Of a stretch of DNA of 31,264 nucleotides, positions 16,416 to 25,942 are shown one piece after another (the stretch's first letter is position 1; each line of letters starts with the position of its first letter). Below the pieces are notes generated by a model. It saw nothing but the letters and a program-made list of their open reading frames with translations, ran no database searches and was not told the origin of the DNA. The DNA lies in contig USFW01000020.1 of NCBI GenBank assembly GCA_900553985.1, positions 1-31,264 on the forward strand, read 5' to 3'. The DNA comes from an uncultured Clostridium sp. GTDB taxonomy: Bacteria; Bacillota; Clostridia; TANB77; CAG-508. The position numbers were made by a program, and so were the translations under genes.

Positions 16416-17348
16416 ATGCCAAGAAAAACTAAAGAAACAGATGAAATAAAAAATAATATTACACTACATAATGCATCAAAAAAGACTAAAACTTCATCTA
16501 AAAATACTACAAAATCAAAGACAACTAGCTCTTCCACTTTAAAAAATAAAAATTTAAGTAATGATAAAAAAAAGAATACTGCTAACACTTTAAAAAATAA
16601 AAACACTAAATCTAAAAATATTAAAAATAAAAAACTTACTTCTCCGTCACTAAACTCTTATTCAACCCAAAATAAAACTGTCAATAATGTAAATTTAAAG
16701 AACTCTATTTCTAAAACTTCAAAAAATAAAAAAACAAACATTATAGAGTATTATGATTTACCTTACAGATATAATCAAACCGTTGTAAAAGTATTGGCAC
16801 AAACTCCTAATAATCTATTTATTTATTGGGACATTTCTGATAAAGATAGAGATAATTATAAAAAGCAATATGGAGAAAACTTTTTTGAAAACACTAAACC
16901 TATATTAATTGTTCACAATGATACTCTTAATTACACTTTTGAAGTTGATATAAATGACTTTGCAAATAGTTGGTATTTACATATAAATGATTCGAAATGT
17001 GATTATAGAATCGAATTAGGAAGACGCCCTATTACTAAATTAGAAAAAAATGAAAATACTGATTACATATATATTTCTAGTTCTAATGAAATAGAATCCC
17101 CAAATGACCATGTATTATTTAATAAAAATCAAAATATGGTTTATTTTAAAAATACTAAAACAGGTACTGTAACTAATAAAAAAATAAGTGCTAATATTTC
17201 ATTTATGAGAAATATGGGAAAAATTTATAATATCTCTGATTTATATAAAGCAATTTACAAAGATGAAAATATTGAAGATATTTTTGATTTATCAAACCCT
17301 TCTTCTGGAAATCCCTCTTCTGGATTTTCTTCATCACAATTCAAATAA
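16416..17348 (+). CDS. DUF4912 domain protein with a basic low-complexity N-terminus
   Basis: A 310-residue protein. Residues 1-107 are almost wholly Lys, Ser, Thr and Asn, with few acidic residues and a repeated TLKNKN element. From about 111 a DUF4912 domain begins with YYDLPYRYNQTVVKVLAQTPNNLFIYWDIS and runs to about 275, with a Ser/Gly/Phe-rich end. The domain function is not established; its beta-sandwich look and its frequent position beside GH57 or other glucan genes suggest glucan binding, which is inference. The basic tail might contact nucleic acid or polymer. AGGAGG is seven bases before the ATG. It is followed by a terminator, then the GH57 gene in the same direction, so the two are neighbours but perhaps not one message. 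Confidence 0.88.
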   Translation: MPRKTKETDEIKNNITLHNASKKTKTSSKNTTKSKTTSSSTLKNKNLSNDKKKNTANTLKNKNTKSKNIKNKKLTSPSLNSYSTQNKTVNNVNLKNSISKTSKNKKTNIIEYYDLPYRYNQTVVKVLAQTPNNLFIYWDISDKDRDNYKKQYGENFFENTKPILIVHNDTLNYTFEVDINDFANSWYLHINDSKCDYRIELGRRPITKLEKNENTDYIYISSSNEIESPNDHVLFNKNQNMVYFKNTKTGTVTNKKISANISFMRNMGKIYNISDLYKAIYKDENIEDIFDLSNPSSGNPSSGFSSSQFK

Positions 17349-17351
17349 TTT

Positions 17352-17386
17352 GAGACACTTGAGAATGTACTCAAATGTCTCTTTTA
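17352..17386 (+). terminator. Intrinsic terminator after the DUF4912 gene
   Basis: Arms GAGACACTTGAG and CTCAAATGTCTC pair with one mismatch around a six-base loop, followed by TTTTATTG. Confidence 0.8.
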
Positions 17387-17470
17387 TTGTTATATTGTGT
17401 TATAAAATCTTTCCATAATAGAATTATTAAAGTTAAATAAGGTTTTAAACCAAATCTTAATATAAAAATA

Positions 17471-17525
17471 AAGACACGATATTTAATACTTTAAAAGTAA
17501 TGTTTTTAATCATATCGTTTCTTTT
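17471..17525 (+). promoter_or_regulatory. Long hairpin in the leader of the GH57 gene
   Basis: ACGATAT (17476-17482) and ATATCGT (17512-17518) close a structure that ends in TTCTTTTA, 35 bases before the GH57 start. It may be an attenuator or a second terminator for the gene before. No known riboswitch core is seen. Confidence 0.35.
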
Positions 17526-17559
17526 ATATATAATATTTAAGCAAAGGAGAAATAATTAA

Positions 17560-19146
17560 ATGCAAGAGAAAAAAGGTTATGTAAGTTTTGTACTTCATGC
17601 TCACCTTCCATTTATCCATCATCCAGAAAGTGATGATTATTTAGAGGAGTCTTGGTTGTATGAAGCTATTTCTGAAACATATATACCATTATTAACAAAT
17701 TTTCAAAAATTAGTAGATGAAGGAGTTAATTTTAGAATAACAATGTCTATGACACCTCCCCTACTTTCTATGTTAGATAACAAATTATTGCAGAAAAAAT
17801 ATATTAATTACTTAAAAAAATTAATTGAATTATCAGAAAAAGAAATTAAAAGGACAGCTGGTGATGAGAGATTAAATAAACTTTCTCACTATTATTTTGA
17901 TAGATATTCTAATGATCTCCATCTATTTAAAGATGTTTATAATTGTAATTTAATAAATGCTTTCAAACATTTTCAGGATATTGGAGTTTTAGAGATAATA
18001 ACTTGTGGTGCTACTCATGGTTATTTTCCTATTTTATATGTAAATGAAAAAACAGTTAAGGCTCAAATTGCAGTTGGTGTACAAACATATGAAAAGTATT
18101 TTGGCAAAAAACCTAGAGGTATTTGGCTTCCTGAATGTGGATATGTACCTGAAGCAGATAAATATTTAAAAGAGTTTGGAATTGATTATATTATAACAGA
18201 ATCTCATGGAATTTTATATGCTGACCCTACACCACTTTATGGAACTTTTGCACCTATCGTCTCACCTGAAGGAGTTATCGCTTTTGGTAGAGATATTGAA
18301 TCTTCTAGACAAGTATGGAGCTCAATAAATGGTTACCCTGGTGATTTCAATTATCGTGAATTTTACCGTGATATAGGTTATGAAGCTGATTATGATTATA
18401 TAAAACCATATATTGCACATAATGGGGTTAGAGTTCATACTGGTATTAAATATTATAGAATTACTGGAAAAAGTGAATTTAAAGATTATTATAATGTCCA
18501 ATGGGCTAAAGATTCTGCTGAGAAACAAGCTGGTCATTTCTTAGATTCTAGAAATTCTCAAATAGCCAATTTAGCTCAATATACAGAAAACCCACCTATT
18601 GTTTTATGTCCTTATGATGCTGAATTATATGGGCATTGGTGGTATGAAGGACCTTATTGGTTATATATTTTATTTAAGAAAATTTATTATGATGATTGCA
18701 ATTTTGAATTAATAACACCTTCAGAATATATTGATAAATATCCAAATATGCAAGTTGCTTCTCCTTGTAGGTCAAGTTGGGGTGCAAATGGATATAGTGA
18801 AGTTTGGTTAAATCCTACAAATGACTATGCACATAGACATTTACATGTTGCAGGTGATAGAATGTGTGAATTAGCCCAAACTTTCCCAAATAGTAAAGGT
18901 TTAAGAAAAAAAGCTCTTAATCAATGTGCTAGAGAATTATTACTTGCTCAAAGTAGTGATTGGTTATTTATTATTACAAATGGCACAATGGTTGATTATG
19001 CCAAAAAAAGAATAAAAGACCATATTGGTAGATTTACTAAATTATATAATCAAATTAAAGATGATGAAATTGATGAAGAATTTTTAAAAGATATTTCTAA
19101 AAAAGATTGTGTATTTCCTGATATTGATTATATGATTTATTATTAA
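17560..19146 (+). CDS. GH57 1,4-alpha-glucan branching enzyme
   Basis: Makes alpha-1,6 branches in glycogen-like glucans. The 528 residues match the GH57 branching-enzyme group (DUF1957-containing). The N-terminal (beta/alpha)7 barrel opens with VLHAHLPFIHHPE. The nucleophile is Glu192 in GIWLPECGY and the acid/base is Asp353 in CPYDAELYGHWWYEG, at nearly the same spacing as in Thermococcus TK1436. A helical C-terminal domain with ELLLAQSSDWLFIITNGT follows. AAAGGAG lies nine bases before the ATG. The DUF4912 gene is upstream. No other glycogen genes (glgA, glgC, glgP) are in the window, so the wider pathway cannot be judged. No truncation is seen. Confidence 0.93.
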   Translation: MQEKKGYVSFVLHAHLPFIHHPESDDYLEESWLYEAISETYIPLLTNFQKLVDEGVNFRITMSMTPPLLSMLDNKLLQKKYINYLKKLIELSEKEIKRTAGDERLNKLSHYYFDRYSNDLHLFKDVYNCNLINAFKHFQDIGVLEIITCGATHGYFPILYVNEKTVKAQIAVGVQTYEKYFGKKPRGIWLPECGYVPEADKYLKEFGIDYIITESHGILYADPTPLYGTFAPIVSPEGVIAFGRDIESSRQVWSSINGYPGDFNYREFYRDIGYEADYDYIKPYIAHNGVRVHTGIKYYRITGKSEFKDYYNVQWAKDSAEKQAGHFLDSRNSQIANLAQYTENPPIVLCPYDAELYGHWWYEGPYWLYILFKKIYYDDCNFELITPSEYIDKYPNMQVASPCRSSWGANGYSEVWLNPTNDYAHRHLHVAGDRMCELAQTFPNSKGLRKKALNQCARELLLAQSSDWLFIITNGTMVDYAKKRIKDHIGRFTKLYNQIKDDEIDEEFLKDISKKDCVFPDIDYMIYY

Positions 19147-19160
19147 TAACTTATAATTTA

Positions 19161-19206
19161 AAAACTAACAAGCTAATTGCTATAATTGGCTTGTTAGTTT
19201 TATATT
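19161..19206 (+). terminator. Intrinsic terminator of the GH57 gene
   Basis: Arms beginning AAAACTAACAAGC and ending GCTTGTTAGTTTT pair almost perfectly, extended by AATT/AATT, followed by ATATT. It begins 15 bases after the stop. Confidence 0.85.
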
Positions 19207-19435
19207 ATAACTTTGTTACTAACAATAAAATTTTAATTCTTCTTTTTATATTATAACTTGGCAATTCAAAAATTATTGTACCACCCATATGTTCTTTTAA
19301 AAGCAACTTTTATTTTTCTATGTGATTTTTTTTATTTATTCAGTATTTAAAACATCTAAATCACAAATTACATTTTTAATCATATTATAAGGTATAGATT
19401 TTTATTTTTTTGTAGATACTAAATTTAATTAGAAA
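19207..19435. other. AT-rich gap before the YtxC-like gene
   Basis: About 230 bases without a supportable gene or RNA. A promoter for the following gene should lie here. Several TATTATA-like strings occur, including CATATTAT near 19380, but none has a convincing partner at the right distance. Confidence 0.3.
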
Positions 19436-19450
19436 GGGGTAATTTTGAAT

Positions 19451-20320
19451 ATGAAATCTTTATGCATAAAAACAAACAATATAAAATTGCTAGAGTATCT
19501 ACTAAATGAATTAAAATACAGTAACTTAAAAGAAGTTTGTTTCTCTACGAATAAATTCAAACATTACCATAATATTATTATTCATTATTTAGGAAATAAT
19601 CCTAATGAGTTTTATTCTAAGTTAAGTAATATATTATCGTTTTTAGTTATTGATGAATTAGAAGATTCTATTTTAGAAAAAATTATTCTTCAAAATTACT
19701 TTTATTTTAATTATGATGAAAGAAAAGAAATATTAAATTATTACTATTCTATCTTATCAGATGATTATTATGAAAAATTTGAATCTAAGTTCTCTAGCTT
19801 ATATAATATTTTTTTAGAATATATCTCTGAAAATAAATCTTTAGTTTTAAACGGCTTTTTAAATTTTAGAATACAAGGATATTACAAAATTTTAAATGAA
19901 ATTATTAGTGAATCAGTAAATTTATATTTAATGGAAAAAGAATATAAAGAATTTATATCCTTATTAAGATTTTATATTAATTCTCAATCTAGTAATAGTA
20001 ACATTGTTCATTTAATTTGCAATTCTAATGAAAATGTTTTAATTGATGAAAATAAAAATATTATAAATATATATGATGAAGTTTTTAATGCTAAATATTT
20101 AAGTGATATAACTTTTTCTTCTAATGATTATATTTTAAACACATTGCTTAATTTATTGCCTAAAAAAATATATATTCACTTATTAGATAATTCTATTAAT
20201 GAATTTATCACTACTTTACAATTAGTATTTGAAAATAGAGTTGAATTATGTGTCGATTGTGATATTTGCAAGTTATATAAAAATAAAAATATGGAAAAAG
20301 GACTATCCTATAATATATAA
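19451..20320 (+). CDS. ytxC: YtxC-like sporulation protein
   Basis: A 289-residue cytoplasmic protein that I assign to the YtxC family, found in endospore formers; its biochemical role is not established. Supporting features are the central LNGFLNFRIQGYYKILNEIISESVNLYLMEKEYKEFISLLRFYI stretch (matched in pieces against the family pattern), then LLPKKIYIHLLD, and the closing VFENRVELCVDCDIC with its three-cysteine end. The family is recognised from memory of this layout. A TTG two codons earlier could also serve as start, but the ATG at 19451 lies 11 bases after AAAGGGG and is preferred. It has its own transcription unit and ends against the converging gene at 20347. Confidence 0.75.
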   Translation: MKSLCIKTNNIKLLEYLLNELKYSNLKEVCFSTNKFKHYHNIIIHYLGNNPNEFYSKLSNILSFLVIDELEDSILEKIILQNYFYFNYDERKEILNYYYSILSDDYYEKFESKFSSLYNIFLEYISENKSLVLNGFLNFRIQGYYKILNEIISESVNLYLMEKEYKEFISLLRFYINSQSSNSNIVHLICNSNENVLIDENKNIINIYDEVFNAKYLSDITFSSNDYILNTLLNLLPKKIYIHLLDNSINEFITTLQLVFENRVELCVDCDICKLYKNKNMEKGLSYNI

Positions 20321-20339
20321 ATATTAATACAGTCCTTTT
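20296..20339. terminator. Possible shared terminator of ytxC and the converging gene
   Basis: AAAAGGACT and AGTCCTTTT pair around a 26-base centre. The left arm lies inside the ytxC coding end. Weak but well placed between two converging genes. Confidence 0.45.
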
Positions 20340-20346
20340 ATCCAAA

Positions 20347-21207
20347 TTATTCAAACATAGTTTCTAAAGAACTAATTGCATCTTCAAGTCCTGGTAATAA
20401 AGACATTATTACATCTTCATTAACTTTTACTTTCCATTTTCCATCTTGTTTTTCTAATTCTAATTCTCTCTTTTCTGTAACAGTTTGTATTGAATCATTT
20501 TTTAGTTCTTCTAATAAATATTGTTCTTGTTTCTCTTCATTAATTGCTTCTCCAGCCATAGCTACTTTTACAACTTTTTTCATAAAGTTTGTCATTATTG
20601 TTTTGAAATCTTTATTGGTAATTTCTACTTCTACTTTTGCTACATTATCTTCCTTGCTTAAGTTTACTATTTTCCATTCTAATTTATTAAAAAGTAATTG
20701 CTTTCCTTCTTTTTCTATTTCATTACCATCTATTTCATTTATGCCATCTAATTCCTCTAAATTAGTCACATATTTATTAACTGCTTGAAAATCCCCTGTT
20801 TTCAAAGAGTTAAATAGTCCCTCAACAGTTTTTTCTGGTGAACTTGGTAATACTATAAAAGCCATAATTAATACTAATGCAATAACAAGTAAAGCAATAC
20901 CTCCTACCCAATATCCTACTTTAGATTTTCCTTTTTGTTTTTTATCCTTGTTTGTTTTATTATTTTTTTCTGCTTTGTTGTCTTTTTTACTTGCTTCTTT
21001 TTCTTTCTTTGTCTCTGCTTTTATTGTTTCAGTAGATGCTTTTTTAAATTTAGGTTCATCAGTTGATTTTGCATCATTTGCTTTTTCTTTAACTGGTGCT
21101 TTTTCTTGTTTTTTTACTTCTTTGCTGTCTTTTTTACTTTCCTCTATTTTTGATTCTTTCTTTTCTACTTTTTCTTCTAATTTTTCCTTTTTTTCTTGAT
21201 TTTCCAT
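20347..21207 (-). CDS. Membrane-anchored protein with a Lys/Glu-rich cytoplasmic tail and DUF4878-like outside domain
   Basis: A 286-residue protein. Residues 1-97 are a highly charged Lys/Glu/Ser stretch, probably disordered and cytoplasmic. One membrane segment lies at 98-120 (VGYWVGGIALLVIALVLIMAF), followed by an outside domain that begins SPEKTVEGLFNSLKTGDF and ends LEKQDGKWKVKVNEDV. That layout resembles the DUF4878/NTF2-like lipoprotein group, but there is no lipobox; the assignment is tentative. AGAGG lies seven bases before the ATG. It is followed downstream by the converging ytxC gene, and the HTH-membrane gene lies 88 bases upstream. The function is unknown. Confidence 0.8.
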   Translation of the reverse strand: MENQEKKEKLEEKVEKKESKIEESKKDSKEVKKQEKAPVKEKANDAKSTDEPKFKKASTETIKAETKKEKEASKKDNKAEKNNKTNKDKKQKGKSKVGYWVGGIALLVIALVLIMAFIVLPSSPEKTVEGLFNSLKTGDFQAVNKYVTNLEELDGINEIDGNEIEKEGKQLLFNKLEWKIVNLSKEDNVAKVEVEITNKDFKTIMTNFMKKVVKVAMAGEAINEEKQEQYLLEELKNDSIQTVTEKRELELEKQDGKWKVKVNEDVIMSLLPGLEDAISSLETMFE

Positions 21208-21295
21208 AAAAAAACCTCTTTTCTTTTCATTATTTTAGTAAATTATATCTTAAATATTTTTAAAATTCAACAGTTTTTTAATTTTTAGAAGACAT

Positions 21296-21772
21296 TTATT
21301 TAAATGGGTTTTTTACTTCTCCTGCCATAGACACAAAAAACCATAAAGCAAATATTAATAATAATCCTAAAAGTACTATAAGCCCCCAATATACTACTTG
21401 TATAGATATCCCTGTAAAATAGCATATCCACTTTATTAACCTCAGATTAATGAGATTATTTCCTTTTTTAAAACTATTATTTTTAGCATTTATAAATATC
21501 TCCGAAGGTATTACATATATTTGCGCCAATTTATATATAGTTTCTGTATTAGGATATTCTAACCCAAACTCCCACTTTTTTAAATCTTTCTCTTTTACTA
21601 TCTTTCCTAGTTTATTTAATTCTTGCATTAAATGTATGTATGTCCAATCTTTTTCTTCTCTTAATTTAATTAATAATTCTTCAATGGTTAAATCTTCTAA
21701 ATTAATTTTTTCATTTTCAGCATCGTTTTCTAAATTTTCCTTTTTTTCTTCTTTCTTTATAAAAACACCCAT
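21296..21772 (-). CDS. HTH domain protein with a C-terminal membrane segment
   Basis: A 158-residue protein not recognised as a named family. Residues 1-28 are charged. Residues 29-95 look like a Xre-type helix-turn-helix (EELLIKLREEKDWTYIHLMQ, then LKKWEFGLEYPNTETIYKLAQIYVIPSEIF). Residues 124-149 form a strong membrane segment with a short outside tail. The arrangement is like a small RodZ, an HTH tethered to the membrane, but without RodZ's outer domain. AAGGA lies nine bases before the ATG. It sits just downstream of gpr, separated by a terminator, so it is probably separately transcribed. A role in sporulation is only suggested by the neighbour. Confidence 0.8.
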   Translation of the reverse strand: MGVFIKKEEKKENLENDAENEKINLEDLTIEELLIKLREEKDWTYIHLMQELNKLGKIVKEKDLKKWEFGLEYPNTETIYKLAQIYVIPSEIFINAKNNSFKKGNNLINLRLIKWICYFTGISIQVVYWGLIVLLGLLLIFALWFFVSMAGEVKNPFK

Positions 21773-21816
21773 AACATTAATTCCTTTTTTATATTTTATA
21801 ATAAAATTATATCAAT

Positions 21817-21854
21817 ACAAAAAAGGTATTGCAATAAATTTATCACAATACCTT
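21817..21854 (-). terminator. Intrinsic terminator of gpr
   Basis: On the minus strand AAGGTATTG and CAATACCTT pair around a 14-base loop, followed by TTTTTTG. It lies about 60 bases after the gpr stop. Confidence 0.75.
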
Positions 21855-21912
21855 AAATAATTAGTTACTATATAATAGTTTTTACAAATTAGTCACTGAA
21901 AATAGTTAATAA

Positions 21913-22848
21913 TTATACTGATTGATTAATTCCAGTAGCTACAATTTTAGTCATATTTTCTATTAGCTCATCTATTTCTTTTGGAGTTACAATTAAATTA
22001 TATTCCTTAGGAATCAAAGCTTCTTTTATTTCTTCATAATTATCCTCTTCTTTTAACCTATTTAAGTAATCATTAGACTTTGCTTCCTCTTGAAGTTTTT
22101 CAATAAATAAGTCCAAACTATCATTTACCAATACTGCTGTTTCCACTACTGTTGGTATTCCTATCGCTACAACTGGTATTCCTAAACTATTTTTACTTAT
22201 TTCACTTCTTGTATTTCCAACTCCTGCTCCTGGAACTATTCCTGTATCAGATATTTGAACTGTGCTACTTATTCTTTCAATGCTTCTAGAAGCTAAAGCA
22301 TCTATTACAATCAATAATTTAGGATTAATATTATCTACTATACCTTTTAATATTTCAACTGTTTCTATTCCTGTTGTTCCTAATACCCCTGGTGATATGG
22401 CACTAACCATTCTTGTTCCCTCTTCTACATATTGTGGTAAATAATTTATTATATGCCTTGTAACTTCGATATCATTAATTACTTTTGGACCTAAACTATC
22501 AGGTGTAACATATATATTTCCTAATCCTACTACTAAAATCTCTCCTTGCTTATCTATATGATTGTCTATAATTTTTCCTAATTCTCTTGAAACAACTGTC
22601 GCTGCCTTTTCTAATTCTTCCTCTTGTGCTATTTTTAATCCTCTTATATCAACTGTAACATAGCTTCCTACTGGCTTTCCTATTGCTTTTTCGCCTTCTT
22701 CATTTGTTATTTTTACTCTTTCTACTCTTAAATTCTCATCTATTTCTTCCTGCTCACTTTCAACTCCGTTAATTTGTCCTTCCACATTGTTTGCTTTTTG
22801 ATATATGTCTCTTCTTTCAGATGCTAAGTCTGTTCTAAAATTATACAT
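21913..22848 (-). CDS. gpr: Germination protease GPR (A25 family)
   Basis: Degrades small acid-soluble spore proteins at germination; made as a zymogen in the developing spore. The 311 residues contain FRTDLASE near the start (resembling the cleaved sequence in its substrates), VGLGNIYVTPDSLGPKV, SAISPGVLGTTGIETVE, VIDALASRS and VPGAGVGNTR, all family hallmarks that include the aspartates proposed as catalytic. A TTG five codons upstream is possible, but GGAGG lies eight bases before the ATG at 22848. The gene follows uvrA by 80 bases. It is good evidence that the organism forms endospores. Confidence 0.96.
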   Translation of the reverse strand: MYNFRTDLASERRDIYQKANNVEGQINGVESEQEEIDENLRVERVKITNEEGEKAIGKPVGSYVTVDIRGLKIAQEEELEKAATVVSRELGKIIDNHIDKQGEILVVGLGNIYVTPDSLGPKVINDIEVTRHIINYLPQYVEEGTRMVSAISPGVLGTTGIETVEILKGIVDNINPKLLIVIDALASRSIERISSTVQISDTGIVPGAGVGNTRSEISKNSLGIPVVAIGIPTVVETAVLVNDSLDLFIEKLQEEAKSNDYLNRLKEEDNYEEIKEALIPKEYNLIVTPKEIDELIENMTKIVATGINQSV

Positions 22849-22928
22849 TACCAATACCTCCAATAGTATTAGTTTTTATTTTATAAGAGTTTTTATTCAT
22901 AAATTCAATAAATTTTCAATTTTACTTT

Positions 22929-25757
22929 TTATTCAAGATATTTCGCTAAAAACTTTCCTGTATAACTTCTTTCATTCTTACAAATTTGTTCAGGAGTTCC
23001 TACTGCTATTATTTCTCCACCATTTTCTCCGCCTTCTGGTCCTAAATCTATTATATGATCACAAGTTTTTATTAGGTCTAAATTATGTTCTATAACAATA
23101 ATTGTATTTCCTGTATCAACTAATCTTTGTAATATTTCTACTAATTTATGCACATCTGCTATATGAAGTCCAGTAGTTGGTTCGTCTAATATATATAAAG
23201 TTTTTCCTGTTGCTCTTTTTGATAATTCTGTTGCAAGTTTAACTCTTTGTGCTTCTCCTCCTGATAAAGTTGTTGATGGTTGTCCTAATTTTATATAGCT
23301 TAATCCTACATCATATAAAGTTTGAAGTTTTTGTTTTATTTTTGGTATTTTATCAAAGAATTCTAAAGCCTCTTCTACTGTCATATCTAATACGTCTGCT
23401 ATTGTTTTTCCTTTATATTTTACTTCTAATGTCTCTCTATTGTATCTTTTTCCTTTACATACTTCACATGGTACATAAATGTCTGGTAAAAAGTGCATTT
23501 CTATTTTATGAACACCATCACCATTACAGCTTTCGCACCTTCCTCCTGGTACATTAAAACTAAATCTCCCTTTTTGATATCCTCTTAATTTTGCTTCTTC
23601 TGTTGCTGCAAATATATCTCTTATTAAATCAAAAACTCCTGTATAAGTTGCTGGGTTTGAACGAGGTGTTCTTCCTATTGGTGATTGGTCTATATTTATA
23701 ATTTTGTCTACTTGATTTATTCCTTTTATACCTTTACATTTTCCTGGTTTTTCATTAGATCCATTTAATTCTTTTGCAATAGACTTATATAAAACTTCAT
23801 TTACTAATGTTGATTTTCCTGAACCAGATACTCCTGTTACACAGTTAAATACTCCTAGTGGAAATTTTACACTTACATTTTTCAAGTTATTTTCTATTGC
23901 ACCTTGTACTTCAATTACTTTTGATTTTAATGCTTTTCTTCTTTTTTTAGGTACTGGTATTTTTAGTCTTCCACTTAAGTATTTTCCAGTTATAGATTTT
24001 TCTACGTTTTTTATTTCTTCTGCTGTTCCTTGAGCCATAACTTGTCCACCATGTGTACCTGCTCCTGGTCCTATATCAATTACTTGATCTGCTGCATACA
24101 TAGTATCTTCGTCATGTTCTACTACTATTAATGTATTTCCTAAATCTCTTAATTTTTTTAGTGTTGCTAAGAGTCTATCATTATCTCGTTGATGTAATCC
24201 TATACTTGGCTCATCTAAAATATATAATACTCCTGTTAATCCTGAACCTATTTGCGTTGCTAATCTGATTCTTTGTGCTTCTCCTCCTGATAAAGTTCCT
24301 GCACTTCTTGATAATGTTAAATATTCTAATCCTACATCTATTAAAAATTGTAGTCTTTGATGAATTTCTTTTAGTATCAAATCTGAAATCATCGCTTCTG
24401 TTTTATTTAAAGTTAAATTCTCTAAATAATCTTTGATTTTTCTTATTGACATTTCTGTTAATTCATTAATATTTTTGTCACCTATTTTTATTGATAGAAT
24501 CTCTGGTTTTAATCTTGCTCCATTACATTCATTACAAGGTGAATTACTCATATACATTTCGTAAAAATCTCTCATTCCTTGTGATTTAGTTTCATTATGT
24601 CGTCTGTCTAATGTTGGTATTACTCCTTCAAATGGTGCTTTAAATTTTCTTATTCCTGCTGGTGATTGATATTCAAAATCTATTTCTTCATTTCCAGTAC
24701 CATATAATATTTTTTCTAGAAAATCTCTTGGTAAATCTTTTATTTTCTTATTTTTTATTTCTACACCATAATGCCTTCCTATACTTTCAAAATACATTTT
24801 AGCCATAGTATCTCCTTTTTTCATTGTACTAGAGCCAAATGCTTTTACTCCATCATATAAAGTTTTATTTTTGTCTGGAATAATCAAATCTTCATCCATT
24901 TTCATTAAATATCCTATACCTGTACATTTAGGACAAGCTCCCATAGGATTATTAAATGAAAACATTCTTGGTGTTAGTTCTGGAAAACTAAATCCACAAT
25001 CAGGACAAGCATAATTACAGCTATATAATTTCTCTTTATCTCCTACTATATCTATTGTTACTAAATTATCTGCATGTTTTAAAGCAACTTCAACTGATTC
25101 TGTTAATCTACTAACTATATCTTCTTTTATTACTAATCTATCTACGATTAAATCAATATTATGTTTCTTTTTTCTATCAAGTTCTATATCATCTGATAAT
25201 TCATATATTTCTCCATCTATTCTTACTCTAACAAATCCATCTTTTTGAAATTCTTCTAATTGCTTAGTATATTCACCTTTTCTACCTCTAACAACTGGTG
25301 CTAAAACTTGTATTCTTGTTCCCTCTTCTAGTTCCATAATATTGTCTACAATTTGGTCTATTGTTTGTTTTTCTATTCTTTTTCCACAGTTTGGACAATA
25401 TGGTACTCCTATTCTTGCATATAAAAGACGGATATAATCATATATTTCTGTTACTGTTCCTACTGTTGAACGAGGATTCTTTGAAGTTGTTTTTTGGTCA
25501 ATAGAAATTGCAGGTGATAAACCTTCTATACTTTCTACATCTGGTTTTTCCATTAGTCCTAAAAATTGTCTTGCATATGATGATAAACTTTCTACATATC
25601 TTCTTTGACCTTCTGCATATAATGTATCAAAAGCCAATGAAGATTTTCCTGAACCTGATAGACCTGTTATTACAACTAATTTGTCTCTTGGTATTTCTAA
25701 ATTTATATTTTTTAAGTTATGTTCTTTTGCTCCTTTTATAACAATTTTGTCATTCAT
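22929..25757 (-). CDS. uvrA: Excinuclease ABC subunit A
   Basis: DNA-damage recognition ATPase of nucleotide excision repair, working with UvrB and UvrC. The 942 residues have the normal length. There are two ABC modules: the first Walker A is GLSGSGKSS at 32-40, and the second is GVSGSGKST. Both signature regions, LSGGEAQRIRLATQIG and LSGGEAQRVKLATELS, are present, with zinc-finger cysteine sets CPNCG, CPDCG/CPKC and CESCNGDG/CEVCKG. GGAGG lies nine bases before the ATG. No uvrB is seen in the window. The 243-base gap to gmk contains the gmk terminator (25943-25996) and otherwise only AT-rich sequence. Confidence 0.98.
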   Translation of the reverse strand: MNDKIVIKGAKEHNLKNINLEIPRDKLVVITGLSGSGKSSLAFDTLYAEGQRRYVESLSSYARQFLGLMEKPDVESIEGLSPAISIDQKTTSKNPRSTVGTVTEIYDYIRLLYARIGVPYCPNCGKRIEKQTIDQIVDNIMELEEGTRIQVLAPVVRGRKGEYTKQLEEFQKDGFVRVRIDGEIYELSDDIELDRKKKHNIDLIVDRLVIKEDIVSRLTESVEVALKHADNLVTIDIVGDKEKLYSCNYACPDCGFSFPELTPRMFSFNNPMGACPKCTGIGYLMKMDEDLIIPDKNKTLYDGVKAFGSSTMKKGDTMAKMYFESIGRHYGVEIKNKKIKDLPRDFLEKILYGTGNEEIDFEYQSPAGIRKFKAPFEGVIPTLDRRHNETKSQGMRDFYEMYMSNSPCNECNGARLKPEILSIKIGDKNINELTEMSIRKIKDYLENLTLNKTEAMISDLILKEIHQRLQFLIDVGLEYLTLSRSAGTLSGGEAQRIRLATQIGSGLTGVLYILDEPSIGLHQRDNDRLLATLKKLRDLGNTLIVVEHDEDTMYAADQVIDIGPGAGTHGGQVMAQGTAEEIKNVEKSITGKYLSGRLKIPVPKKRRKALKSKVIEVQGAIENNLKNVSVKFPLGVFNCVTGVSGSGKSTLVNEVLYKSIAKELNGSNEKPGKCKGIKGINQVDKIINIDQSPIGRTPRSNPATYTGVFDLIRDIFAATEEAKLRGYQKGRFSFNVPGGRCESCNGDGVHKIEMHFLPDIYVPCEVCKGKRYNRETLEVKYKGKTIADVLDMTVEEALEFFDKIPKIKQKLQTLYDVGLSYIKLGQPSTTLSGGEAQRVKLATELSKRATGKTLYILDEPTTGLHIADVHKLVEILQRLVDTGNTIIVIEHNLDLIKTCDHIIDLGPEGGENGGEIIAVGTPEQICKNERSYTGKFLAKYLE

Positions 25758-25942
25758 ATAGAAATTCCTCCATTTTTACGTTCTTATTTTTTATTGAAAA
25801 TTAAACTTAAAATTTTATTTTAATATATATACAATAAAAAACAATTCTTCATTCTTTTTTATATTATTACCACATCATTTTTCATTATGTAATAAAACAT
25901 CTTCATATAAAAGTGCAATGTATAAAAAACGAATAATTAAAT

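Noticed and set aside
21450..21860. 136-codon plus-strand frame
   Set aside because: Antisense to the HTH-membrane gene; its Phe/Ser-rich composition is what reverse-complemented Lys/Glu codons produce.
25758..25940. Possible plus-strand small RNA ending at the 25943-25996 hairpin
   Set aside because: The hairpin has its best T-run on the plus strand, but I found no promoter or conserved element before it; it fits better as the gmk terminator.
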